Source: Oscillospiraceae bacterium (lineage in GTDB: Bacteria > Bacillota_A > Clostridia > Oscillospirales > Oscillospiraceae). Taken from it: 64,000 nt of DNA. Of the stretch, positions 8,034 to 16,207 are shown piece by piece. The notes below the pieces were generated by a model. The model was not told where the DNA came from and ran no database searches. It worked only from the letters and a program-made list of their open reading frames with translations. A program made the translations under genes and the position numbers. The stretch is taken from positions 1 through 64,000 of the forward strand of contig CADADE010000005.1 of the NCBI GenBank assembly GCA_902786615.1. Reading direction: 5' to 3'. Position 1 is the stretch's first letter, and each line of letters starts with the position of its first letter.

Positions 8034-9161
8034 ATGGATGAAAAGCGTCTGGTGGAGACGTTCCAGTGGCTGCACCGGCATCCGGAGCTCGCCATGGAGG
8101 AATATAAAACGACGGATTATCTGAGAAAAATTCTTCAGGAAAACAGGGTGCGGCTTTTGGATACCGGGCTTGAGACAGGCCTGATCGCAGTGATCGGAAC
8201 CGGGAAAGCCCCTGTAATTGCGTTGCGGGCTGATATAGACGCCCTGCCGATTGCGGAACAGACCGCGCTGCCCTACTGCTCGGAAACACCGGGGGTCATG
8301 CATGCCTGCGGTCATGACTTCCATGCTGCCTGTATGTTGGGGGCCGCATTGCTGCTGAAGGAAAGGGAAGAAACGCTGTCGGGCACGGTGAAGGTCATTT
8401 TTCAGCCCGCCGAAGAGGTGAATCTCGGCGCAGACAGGATGGCAGATACCGGCTTGTTGGATGATGTGCAGATGTTTCTGGCCGGGCATACGGATCCCCA
8501 ATACACGGCAGGTGCGCTTGGCATCCGACCGGGGCCGGTCATGGCTGCGGCGGATCGCTTTTCCGTATGCATCAAGGGCAAGGGCTGTCACGCGGCGCAC
8601 CCGGAAGCAGGAGTCGATCCGATCCCCGCGCTGGGAGCGATCATTTCTGCGGTTCAGACCATTGTCAGTCGACAGGTCAGTCCCCTCGACAGCGCTGTCG
8701 TTTCCGTCACCCGGGTGGAGGCGGGCAATACCTGGAACGTAATCCCGGAAACAGCGTTTCTGGAGGGCACTGTCCGAGTCATGACGGATGCCGTCCGCGA
8801 GCGCATCCGCAAAAGCCTGGAGAACCAGATTGCCCATACGGCGAAATGCTTCGGCTGTGAAGCGGTTTTTCAATATGAGCGCGGCCCTTCGCCGGTGGTC
8901 AATCAAGCGGAGGTTTGCAAACGGGCGGAAATCGCAGCGCGGGAACTGGGATTGCGCGTTGAGGTGAACCCGCCGTCCATGATCGCGGAGGATTTCAGCC
9001 GCTATCTGAGGATTGCTCCCGGCGCACTCTTCCGTATCGGCACGGGCGGCGGCTTCGATAACCATCATCCCGCTTTTACTGCCGATCCCGCGGCGCTTCT
9101 TCCGGCAGCCCGCTTCTTTGCGGCGCTGGCCGAAAGAGAATTATCGCAGCTGAAAGCATGA
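8034..9161 (+). CDS. M20-family amidohydrolase (aminoacylase/hippurate-hydrolase type)
   Basis: A 375-residue protein of normal family length. Metal- and catalysis-related motifs are all present: RADIDALPI, HACGHDFHAACML, FQPAEEVNLGADRM, AGHTDPQYTAGALG, and the terminal FDNHHPAFT. The central GKGCHAAHPEAGVDPIPA segment is the dimerisation/lid domain. The family hydrolyses N-acyl amino acids, N-acetyl-diaminopimelate or indole-3-acetyl conjugates. The putative Shine-Dalgarno site is weakly placed, about 13 bases before the ATG. It appears monocistronic. Confidence 0.9.
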   Translation: MDEKRLVETFQWLHRHPELAMEEYKTTDYLRKILQENRVRLLDTGLETGLIAVIGTGKAPVIALRADIDALPIAEQTALPYCSETPGVMHACGHDFHAACMLGAALLLKEREETLSGTVKVIFQPAEEVNLGADRMADTGLLDDVQMFLAGHTDPQYTAGALGIRPGPVMAAADRFSVCIKGKGCHAAHPEAGVDPIPALGAIISAVQTIVSRQVSPLDSAVVSVTRVEAGNTWNVIPETAFLEGTVRVMTDAVRERIRKSLENQIAHTAKCFGCEAVFQYERGPSPVVNQAEVCKRAEIAARELGLRVEVNPPSMIAEDFSRYLRIAPGALFRIGTGGGFDNHHPAFTADPAALLPAARFFAALAERELSQLKA

Positions 9162-9303
9162 ATTGTAATGTATCGGCGTGTCGCGTCAACCAGGATCTGA
9201 CGGAGGGGCGCGTTCCCGGCACCGAACGGTCCGGGCGATCGCGGGCCGTTTCGGAGGACGCGGAGAAGCCCGCTGACCCGCGGAAAGCAAAGGAGCAAAA
9301 GAG

Positions 9304-9747
9304 ATGACATTTGAAGAGGCTGTGAGGACTATACAGCCCGGACGCTACTGTCACTTCAAGGGTAATGCGTATGAGGTGGTCGGGGTTGCAAGGCACTCGG
9401 AGACGGAAGAGCCGGTGGTGGTCTATCGCGCTCTCTACGGAGAAGGCGGTCTGTGGGTGCGTCCGGCAGAAATGTGGAACGAAACCGTTGAGAGGAACGG
9501 CAAGACATATCGCCGCTTCTATCACCTTGAGCGAATCGAGCGGGTGGAGAAGTACGAGCGGCTGTTTGACGAAGCCTCTGTCTCTCGTGATCCGGAGAAG
9601 CTCCTCCTTCTGGACGCCTATTATACCTCGGACGAATGGCTGGAGGATTATGAAGCGGACGAACGTGGTGATTTCCCACCTGACTTGAAGCGCGGCGTTC
9701 TGGCGCAGGATGCCCTGTATGAGCTGCTGGAGGGAGCGGCGAAATAA
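9304..9747 (+). CDS. DUF1653 / DUF4298 two-domain protein
   Basis: A 147-residue protein with AAAGGAG 9 bases before the ATG. Residues ~10-72 match DUF1653 (GRYCHFKGNAYEVVGVARHS, VVYRALYG, WVRPAEMW). Residues ~75-145 match the acidic DUF4298 type (ERIERVEKYERLFDEAS, then YYTSDEWLEDYEADE and LKRGVLAQDALYELL). Neither domain has an established function. The fusion is common in gut Firmicutes. Confidence 0.8.
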   Translation: MTFEEAVRTIQPGRYCHFKGNAYEVVGVARHSETEEPVVVYRALYGEGGLWVRPAEMWNETVERNGKTYRRFYHLERIERVEKYERLFDEASVSRDPEKLLLLDAYYTSDEWLEDYEADERGDFPPDLKRGVLAQDALYELLEGAAK

Positions 9748-9789
9748 TCCTGTTCGGAAAGATCAATAGGGGCTTGGCTGAGTGCCGCG

Positions 9790-9931
9790 CCGCCTCCGGC
9801 GCAGCGGATGTGTTCGAGTATCTCCGCACTTTAACGAGAAAGGGGCGCGGCGCATCTATGCCTATACCGAGGACACCACCCTGCCGAGCCGGCATCTGTG
9901 TGAGCGGCTCAATAACAAGGGAGGAGCATAA
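9790..9931 (+). pseudogene. GNAT acetyltransferase C-terminal remnant
   Basis: FNEKGARRIYAYTEDTTLPS followed by RHLCERL (9830-9931) is the terminal part of a GNAT acetyltransferase. A short upstream piece (AADVFEYLR) in another frame also fits the fold. No start, acetyl-CoA loop or full domain exists, so this is a decayed gene. Confidence 0.55.
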
Positions 9932-9988
9932 AAAAGACCGGGGATCCAACGCCCCGGCGACTGCAAACGGCATTACCTGACAGGATGA

Positions 9989-10543
9989 ATCGGCTGCATA
10001 TTGGGGAATGAAAAAAGCGAGAAATGGAAGCAGACTTTTAATACAACGCAGGGAAATACCTTTTATAATCCAATCAAGCAGAATTGGGGACACATTTATA
10101 CTTTGTCAGCCTGTTTACAGTTAGATGAAGAAGTTTTCAGACCGATTGTTGTTTTTTCCAATGAAGCAAAACTAAAAGTAGATAGTGAAACTCCGGTTGT
10201 AAATATGATCTGCCTGAAACGTCAGATACTGCGTAATAGACAGCAGATCATGTCAACTGATGATGTGGCTTTCATTTTTGAAAAGATTTGTAAAACAAAT
10301 TTAATCGGTGCAGAAAATGAAAAGAAACACATAAACACAGTCAAAACAAAGGTAGCAGCACAACAAGCGGCGCTGAGGAGCGGAAAATGCCCGAAATGCG
10401 GGAATGATTTGCTGCTGCGCAATGGTAAATACGGGCGTTTCTATGGATGTTCGAACTATCCCAAATGTAAGTTTACGCAGAATATGATTAAAACAGCAGG
10501 AATCGGCGCTTTTCTTATTTCCCGTCTTGCGGTATATTCCTGA
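9989..10543 (+). pseudogene. 5'-truncated NERD-domain protein with topoisomerase-type zinc finger
   Basis: The frame opens after a stop at 9986 and runs 180 codons from a possible TTG at 10001. It starts inside a NERD domain (WKQTFNTTQGNTFYNPIKQN, then WGHIYTLS) and ends with a zinc-ribbon (CPKCGNDLLLRNGKYGRFYG followed by CSNYPKCKF) like the C-terminal fingers of topoisomerase I. The N-terminal half of the NERD nuclease-like domain, including its usual catalytic acidic residues, is missing. The first 360 bases are more A+T-rich than the surroundings. It may still make a protein, but as a NERD enzyme it is incomplete. Confidence 0.6.
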
Positions 10544-10591
10544 TAACGATTTCAGCGGCGCTCCGGAACCCGAAACGAAAGGCGTGAGAAT

Positions 10592-10915
10592 ATGGCATCT
10601 TCAAAAGAATATCTGAACTATGTGCTGGAACAGCTCACAGGAGTGGAGGAGATCACGGCCCGCCCGATGATGGGCGAGTATGTTCTGTATTGTCAGGGCA
10701 AGGCAGTCGGCGGCATATATGATGACCGCCTGCTGCTGAAGCCTGCGCCCACGGCGCTGCTCCTGCTCCGCGAGGCCGGTCTTGAAACACAGATGGAGCT
10801 TCCCTATAATGGGGCAAAGCAGATGATCCTTGCCGATACCGACCGCCGGGAACTCTTGTGCCGGATGGTACAGGCCGTCGCGGACGAGCTTCCCGCGCCA
10901 AAAAGGAAAAAATGA
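10592..10915 (+). CDS. TfoX/Sxy N-terminal-domain protein
   Basis: A 107-residue protein matching the TfoX_N domain throughout: YLNYVLEQL, ITARPMMGEYVLYCQGKAVG, GIYDDRLLLKP and LPYNGAKQMIL. In Gammaproteobacteria Sxy regulates competence, but small single-domain Firmicute members have no established role. GAAAGGCGTGAG supports the start. It converges on the NUDIX gene across a shared terminator. Confidence 0.8.
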   Translation: MASSKEYLNYVLEQLTGVEEITARPMMGEYVLYCQGKAVGGIYDDRLLLKPAPTALLLLREAGLETQMELPYNGAKQMILADTDRRELLCRMVQAVADELPAPKRKK

Positions 10916-10931
10916 TGGCGAAAGGAAAAAA

Positions 10932-10969
10932 CGCCCGGAACAGGTTTGCTTTCTGTTCCGGGCGTTTTT
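10932..10969. terminator. Bidirectional terminator between TfoX-like and NUDIX genes
   Basis: CGCCCGGAACAG pairs with CTGTTCCGGGCG, with an A-run before and a T-run after, so it can serve both convergent genes. Nearly the same stem occurs at 12635-12663. Confidence 0.85.
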
Positions 10970-11363
10970 AACGTTCCGTCAGCTTTTCTTTCACAAGCGG
11001 GATAATCGTGAGATCGGCCGGAAGCCAGGCGACGCTGTCCAGCTCGTCCGCGCGGAGCCATTTTGCCGCCTCGTGCTCTTTCAGCACGGGCTCCCCGTCG
11101 CAGATCGCGGCCCAGAAGCACTGCATGCTGAGATGGAAGGCGGGGTAGTCGTATTCGATGGCCGCGAGGCGATCACCGACCGCGACGCCGGTGTCCAGCT
11201 CTTCCCGGATTTCGCGAGCAAGCGCCTGCTGCGGCGTCTCCCCGGCTTCGATCTTTCCGCCGGGAAACTCCCAGCCGTCCTTCTGTTCTCCGTATCCGCG
11301 CTGGGTGGCAAAGATCCTGTCCCCATCCCGGATGACAGCCGCGACAACGTGTATGGTCTTCAT
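10968..11363 (-). CDS. NUDIX hydrolase, MutT-like (8-oxo-dGTP diphosphatase type)
   Basis: A 131-residue protein. The Nudix box is complete: WEFPGGKIEAGE, then REIREELDTGV gives the GX5EX7REUXEEXGU pattern. The N-terminus VVAAVIRDGDRIFATQRG and length fit MutT enzymes that cleave oxidised dGTP. AGAAGGAG lies before the start. The start overlaps (ATGA) the end of a truncated upstream frame, so it was formerly second in an operon. Confidence 0.9.
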   Translation of the reverse strand: MKTIHVVAAVIRDGDRIFATQRGYGEQKDGWEFPGGKIEAGETPQQALAREIREELDTGVAVGDRLAAIEYDYPAFHLSMQCFWAAICDGEPVLKEHEAAKWLRADELDSVAWLPADLTIIPLVKEKLTER

Positions 11364-11487
11364 GCGTTCTCCTTCTTTGTCAATCGTTCATTGAGCCGTT
11401 TCCGCTTCTTCAAAACAAATCCCGCTAAGGCAACACCGCACAATACGCCTGCGGCATCTTCCAGAAAAACCGTGCCCTGATCTCGTC
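11360..11487 (-). pseudogene. C-terminal fragment of a membrane protein upstream of the NUDIX gene
   Basis: A 41-codon open stretch ends in an ATGA overlap with the NUDIX start. It reads QGTVFLEDAAGVLCGVALAG followed by a basic tail (FVLKKRKRLNERLTKKENA), like the last transmembrane helix of an integral membrane protein. It has no start codon of its own with a ribosome site and is preceded by a stop. I cannot name the family. Confidence 0.4.
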
Positions 11488-11787
11488 ACTTTTTCTTGCA
11501 ATACACAAAGTATTCCGGCGAAAAACTGCCTTTATCAGAACCCGGTTTTTCTCGGAATCTGCTCTTGCCGCATTATGCGGTATTGCCCTCATTACTCCGG
11601 CAGTACGGTCTCAAGGCTTCAAGTGCTTTTGCTGCCGGAGTAATAATATAGCCTGAACACGACCCAACTTCAACATCTTTCTGTAAAAAAAGCGAGCCCG
11701 CTGTTTACGCGCCGAATCCCAAAAGGGCGGGCAGCGCTGCCTGGCGGGGCTGATTGATTTTGACGATTCCTGAAACAGAATTTCAGC
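11488..11787. other. Non-coding stretch
   Basis: No credible gene on either strand. It contains the inverted repeat at 11591-11644 and some G+C-rich palindromic sequence near 11722-11745. It may be the scar of the deletion that removed the gene upstream of the NUDIX gene. Confidence 0.5.
11591..11644. repeat. Inverted repeat (13-bp arms)
   Basis: ATTACTCCGGCAG (11591-11603) and CTGCCGGAGTAAT (11632-11644) flank 28 bases. The right arm plus its extension, TGCCGGAGTAATAATA, recurs at 49681-49696, and a related palindrome occurs at 49544-49610. Confidence 0.7.
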
Positions 11788-11817
11788 TTGCGTCGGGCCG
11801 AAGGACTGTGATATAAT
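11788..11817 (+). promoter_or_regulatory. Promoter of the secreted deaminase gene
   Basis: TTGCGT at 11788-11793 and TATAAT at 11812-11817 with an 18-base spacer, 31 bases before the start codon. Confidence 0.6.
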
Positions 11818-11847
11818 TATACTACCAAAAACGAAGGATGGTGATGC

Positions 11848-12429
11848 ATGATGAAGAAAAAACTATGGACGCTTATGGAAACGTTTCTTCTTGTATTCCT
11901 GCTTATGCTGACAGCGCAGTCGAGCTTGTGCTGGGCGGAGTCCACGGAAGCGGACGCAACGATCACGGCCGAGAATCCGTACATGGCCGAGGCGATCAGG
12001 GAAGCACTTGACGGCATCACACACGGTCACGGAGGGCCTTTCGGCTGCGTGATCGTCAAGGATGGTGAGATCATCGGGAAGGGTCACAACATGGTGCTTG
12101 AGGACAAGGATTCTACTGCCCACGGTGAGATCACCGCGATTCGCAATACCGAGGATGCGCTTGACAGCTATGATTTGTCCGGATGCGAGCTTTATACCAC
12201 AGGAGAGCCGTGCCCGATGTGCCTGTACGCGATTCTCTGGGCAAATATCGACAAAGTCTATTATGGCTGTACGATCGAAGACAACGCCGATATCGGCTTC
12301 CGGGATGAGGCGTTCGACGAACTCAGCGGCGGCAGGGAAAGCCTGAAGGATTTTCTGGTCTGCATTGATCGTGACGCCTGCCTGGAGCTGTTTAAGGTCT
12401 ACAGCAATATGGAGCACAAGATATACTGA
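11848..12429 (+). CDS. Nucleoside/guanine deaminase-like protein with signal peptide
   Basis: A 193-residue protein. Residues ~43-190 are a cytidine-deaminase-fold enzyme closest by eye to guanine deaminase: NPYMAEAIREALDGI, GGPFGCVIVKDGEIIG, then the zinc site H92-G-E94 (TAHGEITAIR) and PCPMC with C122 and C125. The surprise is the N-terminus: MMKKKLWTLMETFLLVFLLM and a likely cleavage after CWA form a Sec signal peptide, whereas these deaminases are normally cytosolic. The usual HAE is HGE here. An extracytoplasmic nucleobase-salvage role is inferred. It has its own promoter and is followed by a terminator. Confidence 0.8.
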   Translation: MMKKKLWTLMETFLLVFLLMLTAQSSLCWAESTEADATITAENPYMAEAIREALDGITHGHGGPFGCVIVKDGEIIGKGHNMVLEDKDSTAHGEITAIRNTEDALDSYDLSGCELYTTGEPCPMCLYAILWANIDKVYYGCTIEDNADIGFRDEAFDELSGGRESLKDFLVCIDRDACLELFKVYSNMEHKIY

Positions 12430-12453
12430 CGCTTTACGGCGGAAACAATGTAA

Positions 12454-12549
12454 GCCACAGATTTTGCGGGGCTGATCCCTTGGGACGACATGTTCGACTG
12501 GGACCATGACTACGACCATGACTGGGACGACGCCTGGGACTACGACTAA
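12454..12549 (+). pseudogene. Asp/Trp-rich peptide tail without a start codon
   Basis: After an in-frame stop at 12451 a 31-codon stretch runs to TAA at 12547. It ends DDMFDWDHDYDHDWDDAWDY plus a final Asp: alternating acidic, Trp, Tyr and His residues. No ATG/GTG/TTG with a ribosome site precedes it in frame. A terminator hairpin follows at 12567. It may be the decayed core of a small exported peptide gene. Confidence 0.3.
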
Positions 12550-12566
12550 AACAGGATACAGAGAAC

Positions 12567-12600
12567 CGGCCCGAGACGAGAGAGATTCCGTTTCGGGCCG
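12567..12600 (+). terminator. Terminator after deaminase / Asp-Trp tail
   Basis: CGGCCCGA (12567-12574) pairs with TCGGGCCG (12593-12600), followed by a T/C-rich run. Confidence 0.6.
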
Positions 12601-12626
12601 ATCCCTTTTCCATTTATGATGAACAA

Positions 12627-12663
12627 TAAAAAAGCCCGGAACAGGTTTGATTCCTGTTCCGGG
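12627..12663 (-). terminator. Terminator of the double-glycine peptide gene
   Basis: CCCGGAACAGG and CCTGTTCCGGG form an 11-bp stem. On the minus strand it is followed by a run of six T. It lies 54 bases past the stop of the gene at 12717-12872. Confidence 0.8.
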
Positions 12664-12716
12664 TGTTGTCTTGTCGGTCAACGCGCCGCCGGACTGCGGT
12701 GCTGTCGAACGCATGT

Positions 12717-12872
12717 TCACCAGCCGCCGGTTGCGCCGCCGTCGTGGGGCTCTTCGGTTTGGGTGGGTTCATAAGCCGGGCCGAGATTAAAAATCGGCAG
12801 GATGCCGCCGGAAACCCGGTCGAGTTCAACTTCGTTGAGCAAGCTCTTGTTTTCCATGATTTTCATTTTCAT
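12717..12872 (-). CDS. Small exported peptide with double-glycine leader
   Basis: A 51-codon gene with AAAGGAG upstream and a strong terminator downstream. The peptide opens MKMKIMENKSLLNEVELDRV and then reads SGG, which is a C39-type double-glycine leader (conserved Leu/Glu-Leu positions, Val, Ser-Gly-Gly). The predicted product after the Gly-Gly is 28 residues: ILPIFNLGPAYEPTQTEEPH followed by DGGATGGW. It has no Cys, Ser or Lys, so lanthionine or thiazole formation is not obvious. Starts at 12866 or 12857 are also possible. The C39 ABC transporter at 61035 is the only candidate exporter visible in the window. Confidence 0.65.
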   Translation of the reverse strand: MKMKIMENKSLLNEVELDRVSGGILPIFNLGPAYEPTQTEEPHDGGATGGW

Positions 12873-13058
12873 ATATCTCCTTTATCTTAGATGTGGTTCA
12901 TAATTTTGTTCTGTCCCTCAAGGACAGGCTGAGAATAACACACGAAGCGTCACAGAAGACACACACGCCGCAGAAAGCGGCAGAGACATGGAAAACTGCT
13001 TGATTGTTGGCCGCCTGCGGAGTATTCTTAGGGAAAGAACAGTTTCAGGAGGGCGGCT

Positions 13059-15347
13059 TTGGAACCGAAAGAATTTGAAAAACAATATATGCAAAGGCTG
13101 AACGCGCAGCAGAGGGAAGCGGTGTATGCTGTGGACGGGCCGGTGCTCCTGCTGGCGACGCCCGGCAGCGGCAAAACCACCGTGCTGGTGACCCGGTTGG
13201 GGTATATGGTTCTTTGCAGGGAAATCGATCCGAAATCCATCCTGACGATGACCTACACCGTCGCGGCGACAAAGGACATGAAGAGCCGCTTTGCCGCCAT
13301 TTTCGGTGAGACCGCCGCGTCCGGGCTTGCGTTTCGCACGATCAACAGCGTCTCCAAATCCGTCATCGACTATTTCGGCCGCAACCACGCGGGGCGCGCG
13401 CCCTTTGACCTTGTGACGGACGAGGGCGAGCTCAACCGCCTTGTCCGCGAAATCTGCCAGAGCGTGAACGAGGGATACCCGGAGGACAGTGAGATCCGGG
13501 AGGTTCGCCGTCTCATCACGTATATCAAAAATATGATGCTGACGGAGGAGGAGATCGAGAAGCTGGATAGCGAGATCGACCGCCTGCCCGAGATCGTCCG
13601 GCGATACCGGGACGCCTTGCGGCAGCGGCACCTGATGGATTTTGACGATCAGATGGCCTACGCCTATACCATCCTGCAAAAGTACCCGGTCGTGCTGCAC
13701 GACTTTCAGGAGCGCTTTGCGTATATCTGCGTGGACGAGGCACAGGACACGTCCAGGATCCAGCATGCGATCATCAGGCTGCTGGCCTCCGGGAGTGAGA
13801 ATCTCTTCATGGTCGGGGATGAGGATCAAAGTATTTACGGCTTCCGCGCGGCTTATCCGGACGCCCTGCTGCGTTTTGAAAGCGACCATCCGGGCGCGAA
13901 GATCCTGCTCATGGAGGAAAACTACCGCTCCGGCGAGGAGATCATCACGACAGCGAACCGCTTTGTCTCAGCCAACCGCTACCGCCGCGAAAAGAGCATG
14001 ATCCCCACGCGCGGAAAAGCCGCCCCGGTCCATGTCGTCCATGCGAAATCGCGGGCGTTTCAGTATGAATACCTTGTCCACATGGCCAAACGCTGCGAGC
14101 GCGAAACCGCGATCCTGTTTCGCAACAACGACACCGCCCTGCCGCTGATCGACTGCTTTGAGCAAAACGGCATCCCCTACAACTGCCGGTATTTTGAGGA
14201 CACGTTTTTCTCCAACCGCGTCGTGATCGACGTGCTGGACATCATTCGCTTTTCCTATGATCCCCGCGATGAGGAACTCTTTTTGCGCTTGTACTACAAG
14301 TTCGGCGCCGCAATCTCGAAGAAGTCCGCCCTCTATGCCATCGAGCGGAGCCGTTCAAGCGGGAAGCCGCTGTTTGAAGAGCTCCTGCGCGCGCCCGAGA
14401 TCCACGGCGCGGTGCAGGACGCGGTGCTCGACCTTGCGCAGAACCTGCCCCTGATCCGGACGGAAAGCGCCGAGACCGCGCTCCACCGCATCTGGGAGGC
14501 CATGCACTACGGCCGCTTTGTGGAACAGCGAAAGCTGGATCAGGGGAAGCTCTTCATCCTCGGCATGCTGGCGAGGGGGATAGCCACGCCGCTTCTGTTC
14601 TTGGAGAAGCTCGACAAACTCCGCGCGACCGTTGCGGAGCATCAGAACGCGGCGAGCAATAAAATCATTCTCTCGACGATCCACTCCAGCAAGGGGCTGG
14701 AATACGACTGCGTTTATCTCGCGGACGTGATCGACGGGATCCTGCCGCCGAAGACAGCGAACGAGGCGGAAGACCCGGACGAGATCCGGCAGTATGAGGA
14801 GGAGCGGCGGCTTTGCTATGTGGCTATGACCAGAGCCAAAAACGAACTGTACCTGTTCCAGTGCGGGGAAAGCTCCTGCTTCGTTTCGGAGATCATGAAA
14901 GCCCTGCCGACGCCTGTCGTGGACACGGACGACGTCTTCGCGCCGTTTCTGCTGCCGCAAATCGGAAAGCGCTTTTTCGACGCGGCGCAGGGCGGTGGGG
15001 AAATCGTCGCGGAATGTATGGATCGGAAGCTGGTCTCCTTTCCGGACGGTCGCTGCGAACTGCTGTCCGTTGAAGAAATGGTGTCACGCAGAAGCAGAAA
15101 GGTGGAATACGCCGTGCAGGCGGAAAGACCATCTGCGCCTGTTCCGAGCAGCGCGGCGCTCAAAAAGGCCGCCTCCGAGCGTATCCTGACGCAGCTTCAC
15201 GTCGGCGGCTTTGTCCGCCACAAATCTTTCGGAAACGGGAAAATCCTCGCCGTCAAGGACGACATTCTCACGGTCGATTTCGGACAAAAGGGCGTACGGA
15301 AGCTGGGGCTGGCTCTGTCCCTGCAAAACAATCTGCTGAGCGTGTAA
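13059..15347 (+). CDS. UvrD/Rep-family ATP-dependent DNA helicase
   Basis: A 762-residue superfamily 1A helicase using TTG as start, with AGGAGGG 6 bases upstream. Motifs in order: Q-motif LNAQQREAV, Walker A ATPGSGKTT, Walker B VDEAQDTS, motif III GDEDQSIYGFRAA, motif IV ENYRSGEEI, motif V IHSSKGLEYDCVYLADVIDG and motif VI VAMTRAKNELYLF. The C-terminal ~60 residues (FVRHKSFGNGKILAV, ILTVDFGQKGVRKL) form the small Tudor-like tail of PcrA/UvrD. It is more compact than typical PcrA (about 720-780), so it is full length. It may form a unit with the nuclease-like gene 90 bases downstream. Confidence 0.92.
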   Translation: MEPKEFEKQYMQRLNAQQREAVYAVDGPVLLLATPGSGKTTVLVTRLGYMVLCREIDPKSILTMTYTVAATKDMKSRFAAIFGETAASGLAFRTINSVSKSVIDYFGRNHAGRAPFDLVTDEGELNRLVREICQSVNEGYPEDSEIREVRRLITYIKNMMLTEEEIEKLDSEIDRLPEIVRRYRDALRQRHLMDFDDQMAYAYTILQKYPVVLHDFQERFAYICVDEAQDTSRIQHAIIRLLASGSENLFMVGDEDQSIYGFRAAYPDALLRFESDHPGAKILLMEENYRSGEEIITTANRFVSANRYRREKSMIPTRGKAAPVHVVHAKSRAFQYEYLVHMAKRCERETAILFRNNDTALPLIDCFEQNGIPYNCRYFEDTFFSNRVVIDVLDIIRFSYDPRDEELFLRLYYKFGAAISKKSALYAIERSRSSGKPLFEELLRAPEIHGAVQDAVLDLAQNLPLIRTESAETALHRIWEAMHYGRFVEQRKLDQGKLFILGMLARGIATPLLFLEKLDKLRATVAEHQNAASNKIILSTIHSSKGLEYDCVYLADVIDGILPPKTANEAEDPDEIRQYEEERRLCYVAMTRAKNELYLFQCGESSCFVSEIMKALPTPVVDTDDVFAPFLLPQIGKRFFDAAQGGGEIVAECMDRKLVSFPDGRCELLSVEEMVSRRSRKVEYAVQAERPSAPVPSSAALKKAASERILTQLHVGGFVRHKSFGNGKILAVKDDILTVDFGQKGVRKLGLALSLQNNLLSV

Positions 15348-15436
15348 TACTTGCTGCAGAGGGACGCACACAGCAAAAAAGCCGATCTTCACGTTGGAGA
15401 GATCGGCGCAGAGTTTAGGACAGGCGGTTGCATGCT

Positions 15437-16192
15437 ATGAAGGAGCAGGAATTGGAACAGGCGATTTGCGCGGTGATTTGCCGCAGCGACGGCATCAAAG
15501 CGCGCGACATTGCGGAGAGGCTTGGACTATCCCATAAAACGGTCAATCAGATCCTGTACAGCTCCCCGCTGATGAAGGAATTGTGCTGGCAGGACAGAGC
15601 CTTTTGCTGGCATGGCCTTGTGCGGCAGGCAAGGCCCCATATCGGCCTGCAGGAATTCGCGGCCTGTTACACCACAGCCGGGGAGTTTATGCGCCAGTCG
15701 GAGGAGGAATGGCTGGAGCAGGTCAAAGCGGGCTGCGTCAACATCGGGCGGAACCTGAACGACACCCGCGGCCTGATCCACTCCTTCAAGGACTGCCGGA
15801 CGCAGGTCCTGCGGCTTTTTGGGGATCTGACGCAGATGCTGGGAAAGCAGTGCCTCGACTGGGAGCTGGCTTTCGAACTGCGCCTCAAGCGCTCCCGCTG
15901 GGTGCGCATTTACGCGGATGTGCTGATCATCACGGAAAACCGGGTTTTCTCGCTGGAGTTTAAGATGAAAAACAAAATTGACCCGGAGGAAGTGCTGCAG
16001 GCGGCAAAATACTGCCCCTTTCTGGAAATCATGTTCGGCCCGGCCTATGAGGTCATACCGGTTCTTGTCCTGACCGCCGCCCTGGAGCAGTTTACATTTG
16101 CGCAGATCGGGGACGCCGACATGGTTCTGCCGGTCTGCTCCGGGGATATGTTGTTTAACGTATTTGACGAGTATATCGGCTTTTTAAGCTAA
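15437..16192 (+). CDS. HTH protein with PD-(D/E)XK nuclease-like domain
   Basis: A 251-residue protein. Residues ~1-60 look like a winged HTH (SDGIKARDIAERLGLSHKTV). The C-terminal half contains RIYADVLIITENRVFSLEFK, where the Asp and the Glu-x-Lys match a PD-(D/E)XK nuclease active site, followed by a helix EEVLQAAKYCPFLEIM. The start at 15437 is preferred; a TTG at 15428 in the same frame is too close to the AGGCGG site. It follows the helicase directly, which suggests a helicase-nuclease DNA-processing or defence pair. That pairing is inference. Confidence 0.6.
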   Translation: MKEQELEQAICAVICRSDGIKARDIAERLGLSHKTVNQILYSSPLMKELCWQDRAFCWHGLVRQARPHIGLQEFAACYTTAGEFMRQSEEEWLEQVKAGCVNIGRNLNDTRGLIHSFKDCRTQVLRLFGDLTQMLGKQCLDWELAFELRLKRSRWVRIYADVLIITENRVFSLEFKMKNKIDPEEVLQAAKYCPFLEIMFGPAYEVIPVLVLTAALEQFTFAQIGDADMVLPVCSGDMLFNVFDEYIGFLS

Positions 16193-16207
16193 GAGGCGGA
16201 GAGTGCC

